Below are positions 16,917-26,889 of a DNA stretch of 57,418 nt, piece by piece. Both the position numbers and the translations under genes were made by a program. The notes under the pieces are model-generated. The model saw only the letters and a list, made by a program, of their open reading frames with translations, was not told the origin of the DNA and ran no database searches. Every line of letters starts with the position of its first letter. Position 1 is the first letter of the stretch. Source of the stretch: Streptomyces sparsogenes (GTDB taxonomy: Bacteria > Actinomycetota > Actinomycetes > Streptomycetales > Streptomycetaceae); the NCBI RefSeq assembly GCF_001704635.1, contig NZ_MAXF01000174.1:1-57418 (forward strand). Direction: 5' to 3'.

Positions 16917-17522
16917 ATGTCTGCCTACCATCGCAACCACGACCCGCACGACCACGACCACGGCCCGTACGACGCGGCCGCACCCTCGCCGCGTTCCGCG
17001 CCCCATGTGCTGCTGGCGCACGACGTGGGACTGCTGGTGATACGGCTGGGGGTGGGGCTGATCATCGCCGCGCGGGGCGCGCAGCACCTGTTCGGCTGGT
17101 GGGGCGGCCTGGGCATCGACAACACGGCCCGGGCCTTCGAGAAGTTCGGCTATCCCGCGGCCAAGTTCATGGCCGGGGTGGCCGGTGTCGCCGAGACGTT
17201 CGGCGGCCTGGGGCTGGCCGCGGGGTTGCTGACGCCGATCGCGGGGGCCGCCGTGGCGGGCACGATGGCCAACGCGGTCGATGTGGTCTGGCCGTTGGGG
17301 CTCTTCGGGGGCTTCGAGTTCCCCCTGCTCATCGGCGCGGGCGCGGCGGGGCTCGCGTTGAGCGGCCCGGGCCGGATCGCCCTCGACGCGCTGATTCCGG
17401 GGCTGCGGTCCCACCGCGTGGTCTACGGGGTGGCGATGCTGGTGCTCGCGGCCGTCCTGGCGGCGATCACCATCGGCATCCGCGGCTTACGCCCGCGCCG
17501 CCCGCTCCCCCGCCCCGCCTGA
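16917..17522 (+). CDS. DoxX family membrane protein
   Basis: A 201-residue protein. The N-terminus is His/Asp-rich (HRNHDPHDHDHGPYD), possibly metal-binding, and is followed by four or five helices with the DoxX pattern: VIRLGVGLIIAARGAQHLFGWWGG, FMAGVAGVAETFGGLGLAAGLLTP and GTMANAVDVVWPLG. DoxX proteins are often linked to redox balance or thiol oxidation in actinomycetes. The start at 16917 is the ATG before the His-rich tail. A strong terminator follows 4 bases after the stop codon. Confidence 0.85.
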   Translation: MSAYHRNHDPHDHDHGPYDAAAPSPRSAPHVLLAHDVGLLVIRLGVGLIIAARGAQHLFGWWGGLGIDNTARAFEKFGYPAAKFMAGVAGVAETFGGLGLAAGLLTPIAGAAVAGTMANAVDVVWPLGLFGGFEFPLLIGAGAAGLALSGPGRIALDALIPGLRSHRVVYGVAMLVLAAVLAAITIGIRGLRPRRPLPRPA

Positions 17523-17526
17523 TCGG

Positions 17527-17568
17527 CGCGCCGGCCCTCTCCCGGACAGCGGGGAGAGGGCCGGCGCG
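17527..17568. terminator. Bidirectional terminator
   Basis: Perfect 17-bp stem (17527-17543 with 17552-17568; core CCGGCCCTCTCCC/GGGAGAGGGCCGG) and an 8-base loop, between the convergent DoxX gene and the vWA operon. Confidence 0.85.
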
Positions 17569-17571
17569 GTG

Positions 17572-18438
17572 TCATTCGGCGGCCGGTGGGCGGCGGAAGG
17601 AGCGGCGCCCGCGGGAGAGCGCGTAGCCGCCGACCCCCGCGAGCGCGCCCAGGGCGCCGCCCGCCACGGTCCACACCCAGCGGTCCGACCACCAGCCCGA
17701 ACCCCAGCCGCCGTCGGGCTCGGCCGCGGCCGCGGTGTCCGACGAGGAGTCGTCCCCGCCCGGGGATCCGGTCGGCGACTCGGTCGCGTCCGGGCTCGCC
17801 CCGGCGTCCGGCGCCTGGGTGGCGCCCGCCCGCACGGCCGGGGTCAGCGGGGAGAGCTCGCCGCCTTCCGCGTGCGCCCCGCCGGTGTCCCGGGTGGAGG
17901 CGGTGACCTCGGTGGTGAAGGGCAGCCCGAGGTCCTGCTCCGGCAGGTCCACGACGGTCAGCCGGATGTAGTAGGAGCCGGGCAGCGGTTCGTTGGCCCA
18001 GGCCTCGGACCAGGGGCGCACCCGGCGGATCCGGCAGCCGAGGTCGAGGGAGGCGTCCTCGGGGGCCGCGGTCGCGGTCTGCGCGCCCGAGGTGCAGGCC
18101 TGGCGGCGGCGCAGCCCGTCGTAGACGTCGAGCCGCCAGGTGGTCCTCCCGTGCCGCGCCTGGGCCTCGGGCAGCTTGATGTTCGCCTTGACGGTGGGGA
18201 CCTGCCCGGCCGCCGCGGGGAACACCCAGTAGAGGTAGTCGCCGGCCGACGCGGAGGCGGTCGCGGTCTGCCCCTGCTCGATCGCGGTGGCGGTCCGGAA
18301 GCCGGTGCCGGCCTCGGTGGGGCCGTCGTCGCCGTCCGCGCTCGCGCTCGGGGACGCGTCGGCCGCCGCCAGGGGCGCGCCGGCGAGCAGGGCGGCGCAC
18401 AGCGCGAACGCGGCGCCCGCGGTACGTAGGGCACGCAT
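17572..18438 (-). CDS. Secreted, membrane-anchored protein partnered with vWA protein
   Basis: Not a family I can name. The 288 residues start with a signal peptide (MRALRTAGAAFALCAALLAGAPLAAA). A beta-rich exported domain follows (GTGFRTATAIEQGQTATASASAGDYLYWVFP..., GRTTWRLDVYDGLRRRQACTSG...), then a Ser/Pro/Thr-rich linker, a C-terminal transmembrane helix (WTVAGGALGALAGVGGYAL) and a basic stop-transfer tail. Its ATG overlaps the vWA gene stop by one base, so the two are co-translated and likely act together at the cell surface. Confidence 0.75.
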   Translation of the reverse strand: MRALRTAGAAFALCAALLAGAPLAAADASPSASADGDDGPTEAGTGFRTATAIEQGQTATASASAGDYLYWVFPAAAGQVPTVKANIKLPEAQARHGRTTWRLDVYDGLRRRQACTSGAQTATAAPEDASLDLGCRIRRVRPWSEAWANEPLPGSYYIRLTVVDLPEQDLGLPFTTEVTASTRDTGGAHAEGGELSPLTPAVRAGATQAPDAGASPDATESPTGSPGGDDSSSDTAAAAEPDGGWGSGWWSDRWVWTVAGGALGALAGVGGYALSRGRRSFRRPPAAE

Positions 18439-19715
18439 CAGTTGGTCCTCCAGACGGTCACGCGCCAGCGGGCCAGCCAGCCCCACACCAGCCCCACCAG
18501 CAGTCCGGTCACGGTGAGCACCGCCAGCAGCACCCAGCCGCGGCCGAGGCCGAAGGCGGCCACGTCACCGGGCGGGTCGCCGGCGTCGACGATGTTCACG
18601 GACAGCTCGACGGGCAGCCCGGGGGTGCGCTTGACGGACGCGGGCGCGGAGAACGACTGGCTCAGCTCGAGGCAGACCGTGCGCGGTGTGTCGTCCTCCA
18701 CCTCGCGGCCCTCGGCCACCGGGTAGCGCAGCCCGGTCGAGATGACGTCGGTACGTCCGCTGCCCGCCTCGCTGCCGCGCACCAGCTCGCGGCCCCGCTG
18801 GCTGACCGCCCGCAGCAGCACGCCGTAGTCGGGGTCGACGGCGCGGTCGGCGCCCACGCTCGCCGAGGCCCGCAGCTCCTGGCCGGGGGCGACCCTCACC
18901 CGGTACCAGCGGTGCTCGCCGAAGCCCTCCCGGTCGTTGTAGAGGCCCGCGCCGAGGACGGGGGCCTTGGCGCACTCCTCGGCGCCCTGGACCGCGGTCG
19001 GGGTCTGCACCGGCGTGTCCGCGGAGCGCCGCACCAACTGCTTGATGCGGGTGGAGAGCTGGTCGGTGTGCTGGACCGCCGTGTAGGTGCCGCCGGTGGC
19101 CTCGGCGATGCAGCTGAGCTGTTCGCGGACCTTGCGGTCCAGGGTCAGCCCGAGGGTGTCGACGACCAGGTGGGTTCCCTGGGCGGCCAGTTCCCGGGCC
19201 ACGTCGCACGGGTCGGGCTGTCCGCAGGAGTCCTCGCCGTCGGTGATGAGCACGATCCTGCGGGTCGCGTCGCCGCCCGCCAGGTCCTTGGAGGCGCCAC
19301 GCAGGGCGAGGCCGATGGGTGTCCAGCCGGTGGGGCGCAGCGTGGCGACGGCGGCCTTGGCCTCGGTGCGGTCCACCCGGCCGACGGGGTAGAGCTGCTT
19401 GCTGTCCAGGCAGCCGGTCTCACGGTCCTTGCCCGGGTAGGTGGCGCCGAGGGTGCGTATGCCGAGCCGGATCTCGTCGGGCGCGGCGTCCAGCACCTCG
19501 TTGAACGCCTGCTTGGCGGCGGCCATGCGGGACATGCCGTCCACGTCGCGGGCGCGCATCGAGCCGCTGACGTCCAGCACGAGTTCGACTTTGGGGGACT
19601 CGCGGTCCGGTTGGTCCGGTTCGTCGGCGACGGCCACGGCCGGGGCCGACAGGCCGCACACCACGGCCGCGAGCAGCCCGAGGGCGCCTGTCGCCAGGCG
19701 TTTCTTTTTGATCAC
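18438..19715 (-). CDS. Secreted von Willebrand factor A domain protein
   Basis: A 425-residue exported protein: signal peptide (KKKRLATGALGLLAAVVCGL...), vWA domain from about residue 42 with a complete MIDAS start (DVSGSM) and LITDGEDSCGQPDPC. A second exported domain contains EHRWYRVRVAPGQELRASAS, and a C-terminal helix (WVLLAVLTVTGLLVGLVWGW) anchors it. vWA domains bind metal and partner proteins. The start is a GTG six bases after a TAAGAT -10 box, so translation may be leaderless. Confidence 0.85.
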   Translation of the reverse strand: MIKKKRLATGALGLLAAVVCGLSAPAVAVADEPDQPDRESPKVELVLDVSGSMRARDVDGMSRMAAAKQAFNEVLDAAPDEIRLGIRTLGATYPGKDRETGCLDSKQLYPVGRVDRTEAKAAVATLRPTGWTPIGLALRGASKDLAGGDATRRIVLITDGEDSCGQPDPCDVARELAAQGTHLVVDTLGLTLDRKVREQLSCIAEATGGTYTAVQHTDQLSTRIKQLVRRSADTPVQTPTAVQGAEECAKAPVLGAGLYNDREGFGEHRWYRVRVAPGQELRASASVGADRAVDPDYGVLLRAVSQRGRELVRGSEAGSGRTDVISTGLRYPVAEGREVEDDTPRTVCLELSQSFSAPASVKRTPGLPVELSVNIVDAGDPPGDVAAFGLGRGWVLLAVLTVTGLLVGLVWGWLARWRVTVWRTN

Positions 19716-19721
19716 CGCGGC

Positions 19722-19751
19722 ATCTTATGGAGCATCATATGACCGTTCCAA
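19722..19751 (-). promoter_or_regulatory. Leaderless promoter of the vWA operon
   Basis: On the minus strand TTGGAA (19751-19746), an 18-base spacer and TAAGAT (19727-19722). Only GCCGCG separates the -10 box from the GTG start. Confidence 0.6.
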
Positions 19752-19848
19752 AGTTGCGTGTTCATTGGTCACCCCGTATGAACGTGTGGCGGGTCGGGGC
19801 CGGTGGGCTGTACGGTGCGTCCAGCCCACCGGCCGGAGGATCCCGTTC

Positions 19849-21039
19849 GTGCTCAGCCCCTCACTCGCCCAGGAGATCGCCGGGGAGACCTCCGCGGTCA
19901 TCGGTTTGAACGTCCTCATCACCGACAGCGAGGGCATCGTCATCGGCAGCGGTGACACCAGCCGCGTCGGCACCTTCCACGAGGCCTCGGTGGAGGTGAT
20001 GCGCACCCGGGAGCCCGCCACCCACACCGCCGCGCAGGCGCAGGAGCTCAAGGGGGTGCGGGCCGGGGTGACCCTGCCGCTGGTCATGGACGGACACGCG
20101 GTGGGCACGGTCGGAATCACCGGGACGCCCGCCCAGGTGCGGCGCTTCGGTCTGGTGGTCAAGCGGCAGACGGAGATCCTGCTGCGCGAGTCGTCCGTGC
20201 TGCGCTCCCGGGTGCTCAGAGAGCGGGTGCTGGAGGATCTGCTCGCCGATGTGGCCACGTACGACGCGGAGGTCGTGGAGCCCGACTTCGTGGTCTTCCG
20301 CGCCGCCGAGGTGGGCTTCGACCTGCGTCTGCGCCGGATCGCGGTGGCCGTCGAGGTGACCGCGCCCGGCGCCGTGGGCGGCGCCCGCCACCGCGCGGAC
20401 CCGCCCGCCCCGGACACCGCGCTGGTCCGCCCGGAGCTGCTGCGCACCGTGCGGGAGGTCTTCGACGATCCGCAGGACGTGGTGGCGGGGGCGGCGCCGG
20501 GGTGGATCGGGGTGCTGCACCGGTTACCCGAACAGGGTTCCGTCAGCCGGGTGATGACGGCGTGTCAGCGGCTGGCCGGTCTGGTGGGCAGTCGGCACGG
20601 CGTGGCCGCCCGGGTCGGTGTCGGGGAGCCCGCCACCTCGGTCGGCGGTCTGCACGACTCGTACCAGGACGCGTGCGACGCGCTGCGGCTGGGGGCCCGG
20701 GTGGCGCCCGAGCTGCCGGTGCACCTGGTGTCCGACCTGCGCGCCCACCAGCTGCTCGCGGCCACCGGCCACCACGCCCGCGACCGGCTGCTGGCGCTCA
20801 CCGCGGCGGACCTGCGCGAGCAGCCGGACTGGCCGGTGCTCCGGGACACCGTGGTGGCCTGGTGCGAGAACGGCTTCAACCTGGTGCGCGCCTCCGCGGC
20901 GCTGCGCATCCACCGCAACACCCTCGTCTACCGGATGAACAAGATCGAGCAGATCAGCGGCCGCCCGCTGCGCGACCACCGCACCACGCTCGCCCTCTAC
21001 CTGGCCTGTCTGGCCGACCAGCTCGACGCTCCGCCCTGA
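19849..21039 (+). CDS. CdaR/PucR-family transcriptional regulator
   Basis: A 396-residue regulator with the sugar-diacid recognition domain at the N-terminus (LAQEIAGETSAVIGLNVLIT ... GEVG-like VRAGVTLPLVMDGHAVGTVGITG). The middle GGDEF-like region (VGVGEPATSVGGLHDSYQDA) is followed by a C-terminal PucR-type helix-turn-helix (NGFNLVRASAALRIHRNTLVYRMNKIEQISGR). E. coli CdaR activates glucarate/galactarate/glycerate genes; no such genes are adjacent. GTG start with GGAGGA 8 bases upstream. Convergent with the DUF1275 gene, 6 bases apart. Confidence 0.85.
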   Translation: MLSPSLAQEIAGETSAVIGLNVLITDSEGIVIGSGDTSRVGTFHEASVEVMRTREPATHTAAQAQELKGVRAGVTLPLVMDGHAVGTVGITGTPAQVRRFGLVVKRQTEILLRESSVLRSRVLRERVLEDLLADVATYDAEVVEPDFVVFRAAEVGFDLRLRRIAVAVEVTAPGAVGGARHRADPPAPDTALVRPELLRTVREVFDDPQDVVAGAAPGWIGVLHRLPEQGSVSRVMTACQRLAGLVGSRHGVAARVGVGEPATSVGGLHDSYQDACDALRLGARVAPELPVHLVSDLRAHQLLAATGHHARDRLLALTAADLREQPDWPVLRDTVVAWCENGFNLVRASAALRIHRNTLVYRMNKIEQISGRPLRDHRTTLALYLACLADQLDAPP

Positions 21040-21045
21040 GCCGGG

Positions 21046-21881
21046 TCAGCCCCGTCCGCCCCGCCCGTCACGCCCGCCCCGCCGGCCACGCCCGCGCGGG
21101 CCGGTTCGCGCCGCGCTCGCCAGGGAGCCCAGCCAGACCGCGGCGACCAGCCCGGCGGGCAGCGCGGGCGCGGCCGACGGGGCCAGGCTGATCAGCAGCC
21201 CTCCCCCGGCGGCCCCCGCCACCAGGGCGGTCAGCAGCGTCGCCGTCACCCAGCGCACCCTGCCGGTGGCGGCGAGGTCGGCCAGCAGGTTGGTCAGCAT
21301 GCCGGTGAAGTAGGTGGTGGACATCCCGGGCGGGGCGACGGCGCGCACCAGGGCGCTCTGCCCTCCCATGGCCACGGCGGCCAGGGCCAGCAGCCCCGTC
21401 CGCCGGCCTCCGCCGGGGTGTCCCCCGGCCGCCGCCCACAGCCCCCACAGGGCACCGAGCGCGAGCACTTCCACGGCGAGGGCGCGGCGGGCCCGCCGTC
21501 TTCTGCCCGGGCTGCCGCTCGGGCCGTGGACGATCCGGCCGCCCACCAGCGCGCCGAGCACATAGCCGGTGAGCGCGAGCGCGGCGTTCCCGGCGAGCTG
21601 CGGGTCGCGGGTCCCCGCCGACATGCCGAGCAGCGAGAGGTTGGCCGTCATCACACTGGTGAAGACGCCGCCGAGGGAGAGGAAGGCGATCGCGTCCATC
21701 GAGCCGGTCGCCACGGTCAGCGCGACGGCGGCCGCCAGGTCGGCGCCGCCCGGCCGGTCCGGGCCGCTCCCGCCCGTTAAGCCGCTCGACGCGCGCCGAT
21801 GGTCCGGCGGGTCCGGGGGCGGGCCCGCCGGACGGTCGGCCCCGCCCTCGGGCCCGCCTTCCCCGGGCGGCCGGGAGTCGC

Positions 21882-21885
<4 letters not shown>
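21046..21885 (-). CDS. DUF1275 (YoaK) family membrane protein
   Basis: A 279-residue protein with about six helices. The typical first-helix region ATGSMDAIAFLSLGGVFTSVMTANLSLLG follows a 45-residue Pro/Gly-rich cytosolic leader, and the central FTGMLTNLLADLA is also characteristic. Function of the family is unknown; transport is suspected. Its ATG overlaps the dnaK stop (ATGA), which ties its expression to a chaperone. The C-terminal tail is Arg/Gly-rich. Confidence 0.8.
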
Positions 21886-23771
<1,886 letters not shown>

Positions 23772-23862
23772 CTCAACACTCCTCTCCTGCGGGACGGGAG
23801 CCCTTCACAGAGTGATCCGATTTATGCTCAATGCTACAAAAAACCGGACTTGCGAGTTTTTC

Positions 23863-25068
23863 TCATGGCCTGTGGTCGGTGGGGGCGGTGCCGTCGTCGT
23901 CCAGGCAGGCCTCGTGCCAGATGTTCTGGGCCTGCACCAGCAGCGCCCCGAACGCGGCGATGCTCGGCGTGCCACCGCGGCCGCCGCCCTCGACCAGGTT
24001 CTCCTGGAGGGAGGTGTGCAACCTGGCGACCTGGGACAGGGCCTCCTCCAGGTCGGACCGCGCGGCCGCCGCCTCGGGCGCGGCGGGGCCGCTCAGCAGG
24101 GTGACGTGCGCCCGGCAGGCGTCGGCCAGCCGGCCCAGCAGCCGGCCGTGGTCGCACAGCGCCCGGGCGTCGGGGGGCTCGATGGCGCGGTTCTCGTCGG
24201 CGATGTCGGCCAGGGTGCGGATCAGCGCGGAGAGGTGGGCCACGATCCGGGCCCACCGCTCGTCCTCCTCCTCGGACGGCACACCGGTCATCCCGCGCCG
24301 CAGCCGGCGCCGCCGCCCGGGGTTCAGCCGCAGGCTCTCACCGCTCCACTGCCGCGCCGCGCGCAGGCTGTCCAGCCGCTGCCGCAGGTCCTCCGAGCGG
24401 CGCGTCCAGTCGGCGGCGGTGCCCACGTCCCACCGCTCCTCGACGAGCCCCTCGCCGATCGCCCGGAGCGTCTCGGCGGCCTCCTCGGCCAGCGCGCGCA
24501 GGTTCTCCCGTGCGTCGCGCAGATGGACCGGAGGCAGGATCAGCGCGTTGACCGCGATACCGATGGCGGCGCCGAGGGCCGCCTGCAGCAGCCGGTGGGT
24601 GACGGTGACGTCGGAGACCGGCGCGGAGGTGAGGGTGAACAGGGCGGTGGTGGGCCCGTAGATGCCCTGGTCCCCGAATCTGGGCCAGTTGCTCAGCAGC
24701 ATGACGACCGGCAGGGCCACGGCGATGGCGGCCAGCGTGTCACCGGTGACGGCGACGGCCGCGGCGGCCACCAGGGTGCCGGCGGCGATCGCCGCGAGCT
24801 GCTGCAGGCCCTTGAGGACGGAACGGTAGACGGTGGCCTGGACCAGCACCACCGCCACCCACGGCGCCATCAGGGCCACCGGGTCCCTGAGCCACCACCC
24901 GGAGATCGACCACGCGAGGATGGCCGCGCCGGCCGCCTTCAAGGACTGGACGAGCAAGTCCCGCTCGCGCCCGGGGCCCCGCCGTGCCCGCCGCAGGGCG
25001 GCCATCACCACCCCGGCCTCCGCACGCACCACGCGGGCGGCGCGCGACACACCTGACAGAAGATCCAT
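23863..25068 (-). CDS. FUSC family (aromatic acid exporter-like) membrane protein
   Basis: A 401-residue protein. About five or six hydrophobic helices fill the N-terminal half (SLKAAGAAILAWSISGWWL, PVALMAPWVAVVLVQATVY, LAAIAAGTLVAAAAVAV...), including the FUSC-like segment LLQAALGAAIGIAVNALILPP. A long, mostly helical cytosolic half follows. Relatives export aromatic acids or fusaric acid. The sequence between this stop and the dnaK start is AT-rich for this genome, with an A/T-rich tract on the minus strand that may be a weak terminator. Confidence 0.8.
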   Translation of the reverse strand: MDLLSGVSRAARVVRAEAGVVMAALRRARRGPGRERDLLVQSLKAAGAAILAWSISGWWLRDPVALMAPWVAVVLVQATVYRSVLKGLQQLAAIAAGTLVAAAAVAVTGDTLAAIAVALPVVMLLSNWPRFGDQGIYGPTTALFTLTSAPVSDVTVTHRLLQAALGAAIGIAVNALILPPVHLRDARENLRALAEEAAETLRAIGEGLVEERWDVGTAADWTRRSEDLRQRLDSLRAARQWSGESLRLNPGRRRRLRRGMTGVPSEEEDERWARIVAHLSALIRTLADIADENRAIEPPDARALCDHGRLLGRLADACRAHVTLLSGPAAPEAAAARSDLEEALSQVARLHTSLQENLVEGGGRGGTPSIAAFGALLVQAQNIWHEACLDDDGTAPTDHRP

Positions 25069-25160
25069 ACCCGCCGGGTTCCTGGTGAGCGCCGGTGTAT
25101 GCGCAAGACGGCCGGAACAGCGACGTCACGGCGGTACGGGAGCGCCCGGGGCCCGGCTGC

Positions 25161-25796
25161 TCAGCCGCCCAGGAGGCCGCCGGTCAGGCCGCCGAGCACG
25201 CCGTCGACCGTGTCGCCGACGCCGTCGATCACACCGCCCACCAGGCCGTGGTCCTTGTCCCTCCCCTGGCCCGTGTCGTGGTGCCCGCCGGACTCGTGCC
25301 CGGGGTCGGCCGGGTGGGTGGTGGGATCCTCGGCGGGCGAGGTGGGCTCGGTGGTGTCCGGCTCGGACGCCGAGGGCGCCTCGGCACCCGGGTCGCTCGT
25401 GGGCGCGGTCGACGGGGTGCCGGCCGTGGGGGTGCCGGAGGGCTCGCGGGTGTGCGAGGTGTCGGCCCGGGAGGCGCCGTCGGCGTCCCGTACGAGCTTG
25501 GGCTTGGCGGAGGCGGTGGGGGCCGGCCCGGTGCCGCCGGGCCGGTCGGCGTCAGTGGACCGGCCCGGGCCGGTCGGCCGGTCGGAGCCCGTGGACCGGT
25601 CCGAGCCGCCGGGGCCGGCCTCGGGCGTCCCGTCCGGCTGGGAGCTGACGTCGGCGCGCGCCTGGACGGTCTTGTCGCTGCCGATCGACGAGTGGAGAGC
25701 GAGGGCGATGGTGCCCGCCACCCCCAGGGCGGCGGCCGCCTTGATCGTTGTGGCACGTGCCTGCTGCGCAGGGGTGGGGCGGCTGTGTCGGCCCAT
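25161..25796 (-). CDS. Membrane-anchored low-complexity protein
   Basis: Family not recognised. The 211-residue protein starts MGRHSRPTPAQQARATTIK, followed by one hydrophobic helix (AAAALGVAGTIALAL). A long Pro/Thr/Ser/Asp-rich, probably disordered exported region comes next (SDRSTGSDRPTGPGRSTDA...). A Gly/Val/Asp periodic C-terminus (VGGVIDGVGDTVDGVLGGL) resembles the repeats of small exported actinobacterial proteins such as chaplin-like or secreted glycine-rich proteins, but there is no specific match. Confidence 0.65.
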   Translation of the reverse strand: MGRHSRPTPAQQARATTIKAAAALGVAGTIALALHSSIGSDKTVQARADVSSQPDGTPEAGPGGSDRSTGSDRPTGPGRSTDADRPGGTGPAPTASAKPKLVRDADGASRADTSHTREPSGTPTAGTPSTAPTSDPGAEAPSASEPDTTEPTSPAEDPTTHPADPGHESGGHHDTGQGRDKDHGLVGGVIDGVGDTVDGVLGGLTGGLLGG

Positions 25797-25925
25797 CTCG
25801 CTCGAGTCTCCCGGATGACATGTCCTCGCTACGGCGCACCAGTAAAGCTTGATCACGCCACCGGACACCGTTTCCGAGACGGAGTTGTTACACAGCGGGG
25901 CGATTCGTGGTGAGTTCTCCGCCCC

Positions 25926-26654
25926 TCATCCACCCACTCTCCTCCGGTCCTGGTCAGTCGGCCGGCCCTGGTCCTGGTCCGCGGGCAGGAACGCGTGCAG
26001 CCACTTCTCGGTGTGGGCGACGTGCGTGGCCGCCGCGCCCGCGGCGGCGGCCGGGTCGCGGCGGGCGAGGGCGTCCGCGATCGCCCGGTGGTCCTCGTCG
26101 CTGGCGCGCTTGATGCCGGGGCCCTCGGGGAGGGTGAACACCTGGTAGGCGCGGGAGCGGGCGCGGAACACCCCGAGCAGCGAGCCGAGGGTGGGATTGC
26201 CGCCCACGCGGGCGATCTCGGCGTGGAAGCGGTGGTCGAGTTCGGAGACCTCGGTCGGGTCCTCGGTGGCCTCCATGGCCTCGATGTACTCGAAGAGCCT
26301 GGCCAGCGTCTCGGGTGTCATCCGCGCGGCCGCTTGCGCGGCGGCGTGGGACTCCAGGACGCGCCGCAGCTCGAACATCTCCAGCAGCCCCTCCAGCGGC
26401 AGCAGGTCGACGGTCAGCGAAAGGCTGCCGACGATGTCCTCCGGACGCAGCTGGGAGACATAGGTGCCCGAGCCGTGGCGCGGCTCGATGACGCGCAGGG
26501 CCGCCAGCATGCGCACCGCCTCGCGGAGGGACCCGCGGGAGACCCCCAGTTCCTCGCACAGCTCGCTCTCGGGCGGGATGCGCTGCCCGGCGACCAGCCG
26601 GCCGGTGGCGATCATGTGCCGTAGGCCGTGGAAGGCCTTGTCGACTGCGGACAT
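25926..26654 (-). CDS. GntR-family regulator, FadR subfamily (FCD domain)
   Basis: A 242-residue repressor type: winged helix at about 5-70 (GQRIPPESELCEELGVSRGSLREAVRMLAALRVIEPRHGSGTYV split over helices), then the all-helical FCD ligand domain. The FCD metal-ligand positions are visible in DHRFHAEI, DEDHRAIADAL and HVAHTEKW. FCD ligands are usually sugar acids or carboxylates. It is divergent from the aminotransferase and ABC importer, with three operator-like motifs between them, so it probably controls that operon and itself. Confidence 0.9.
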   Translation of the reverse strand: MSAVDKAFHGLRHMIATGRLVAGQRIPPESELCEELGVSRGSLREAVRMLAALRVIEPRHGSGTYVSQLRPEDIVGSLSLTVDLLPLEGLLEMFELRRVLESHAAAQAAARMTPETLARLFEYIEAMEATEDPTEVSELDHRFHAEIARVGGNPTLGSLLGVFRARSRAYQVFTLPEGPGIKRASDEDHRAIADALARRDPAAAAGAAATHVAHTEKWLHAFLPADQDQGRPTDQDRRRVGG

Positions 26655-26718
26655 CGCTTCTCTTCCCCACTCCCCGTGACTCGGCGACGACGCCGTGTCT
26701 CAGGTTCTCACTCTATCG

Positions 26719-26733
26719 AGTCATCAGATCTCT
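26719..26733. promoter_or_regulatory. Operator motif, copy 1
   Basis: AGTCATCAGATCTCT, identical over 15 bases to the copy at 26836-26850. It lies 65 bp before the GntR-family start. Confidence 0.5.
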
Positions 26734-26752
26734 CCCTCGAGGAAACCGTAAA

Positions 26753-26763
26753 TCATTAGATGA
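26753..26763. promoter_or_regulatory. Operator motif, palindromic copy
   Basis: TCATTAGATGA: perfect TCAT/ATGA arms around TAG. Read on the minus strand it continues as AAGTCATCTAATGA, i.e. the same AGTCATC half found in the two direct copies. Confidence 0.5.
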
Positions 26764-26835
26764 CTTATCGGAGCCGTACACCTATTGCCTTCATCGTGGC
26801 CGCTGTGTGAGGATCCGGGGCCAAGTCACCGACCA

Positions 26836-26850
26836 AGTCATCAGATCTCT
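26836..26850. promoter_or_regulatory. Operator motif, copy 2
   Basis: AGTCATCAGATCTCT, the second exact copy, 40 bases before the aminotransferase gene start and so placed to block its promoter. Confidence 0.5.
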
Positions 26851-26889
26851 TTCCAGCGAGTGTCTGATGTATCGGCCGATTCCTGGGAG

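Noticed and set aside
23772..23862. HspR HAIR operator upstream of dnaK
   Set aside because: Only degenerate TTGAG and ACTC pieces with wrong spacing.
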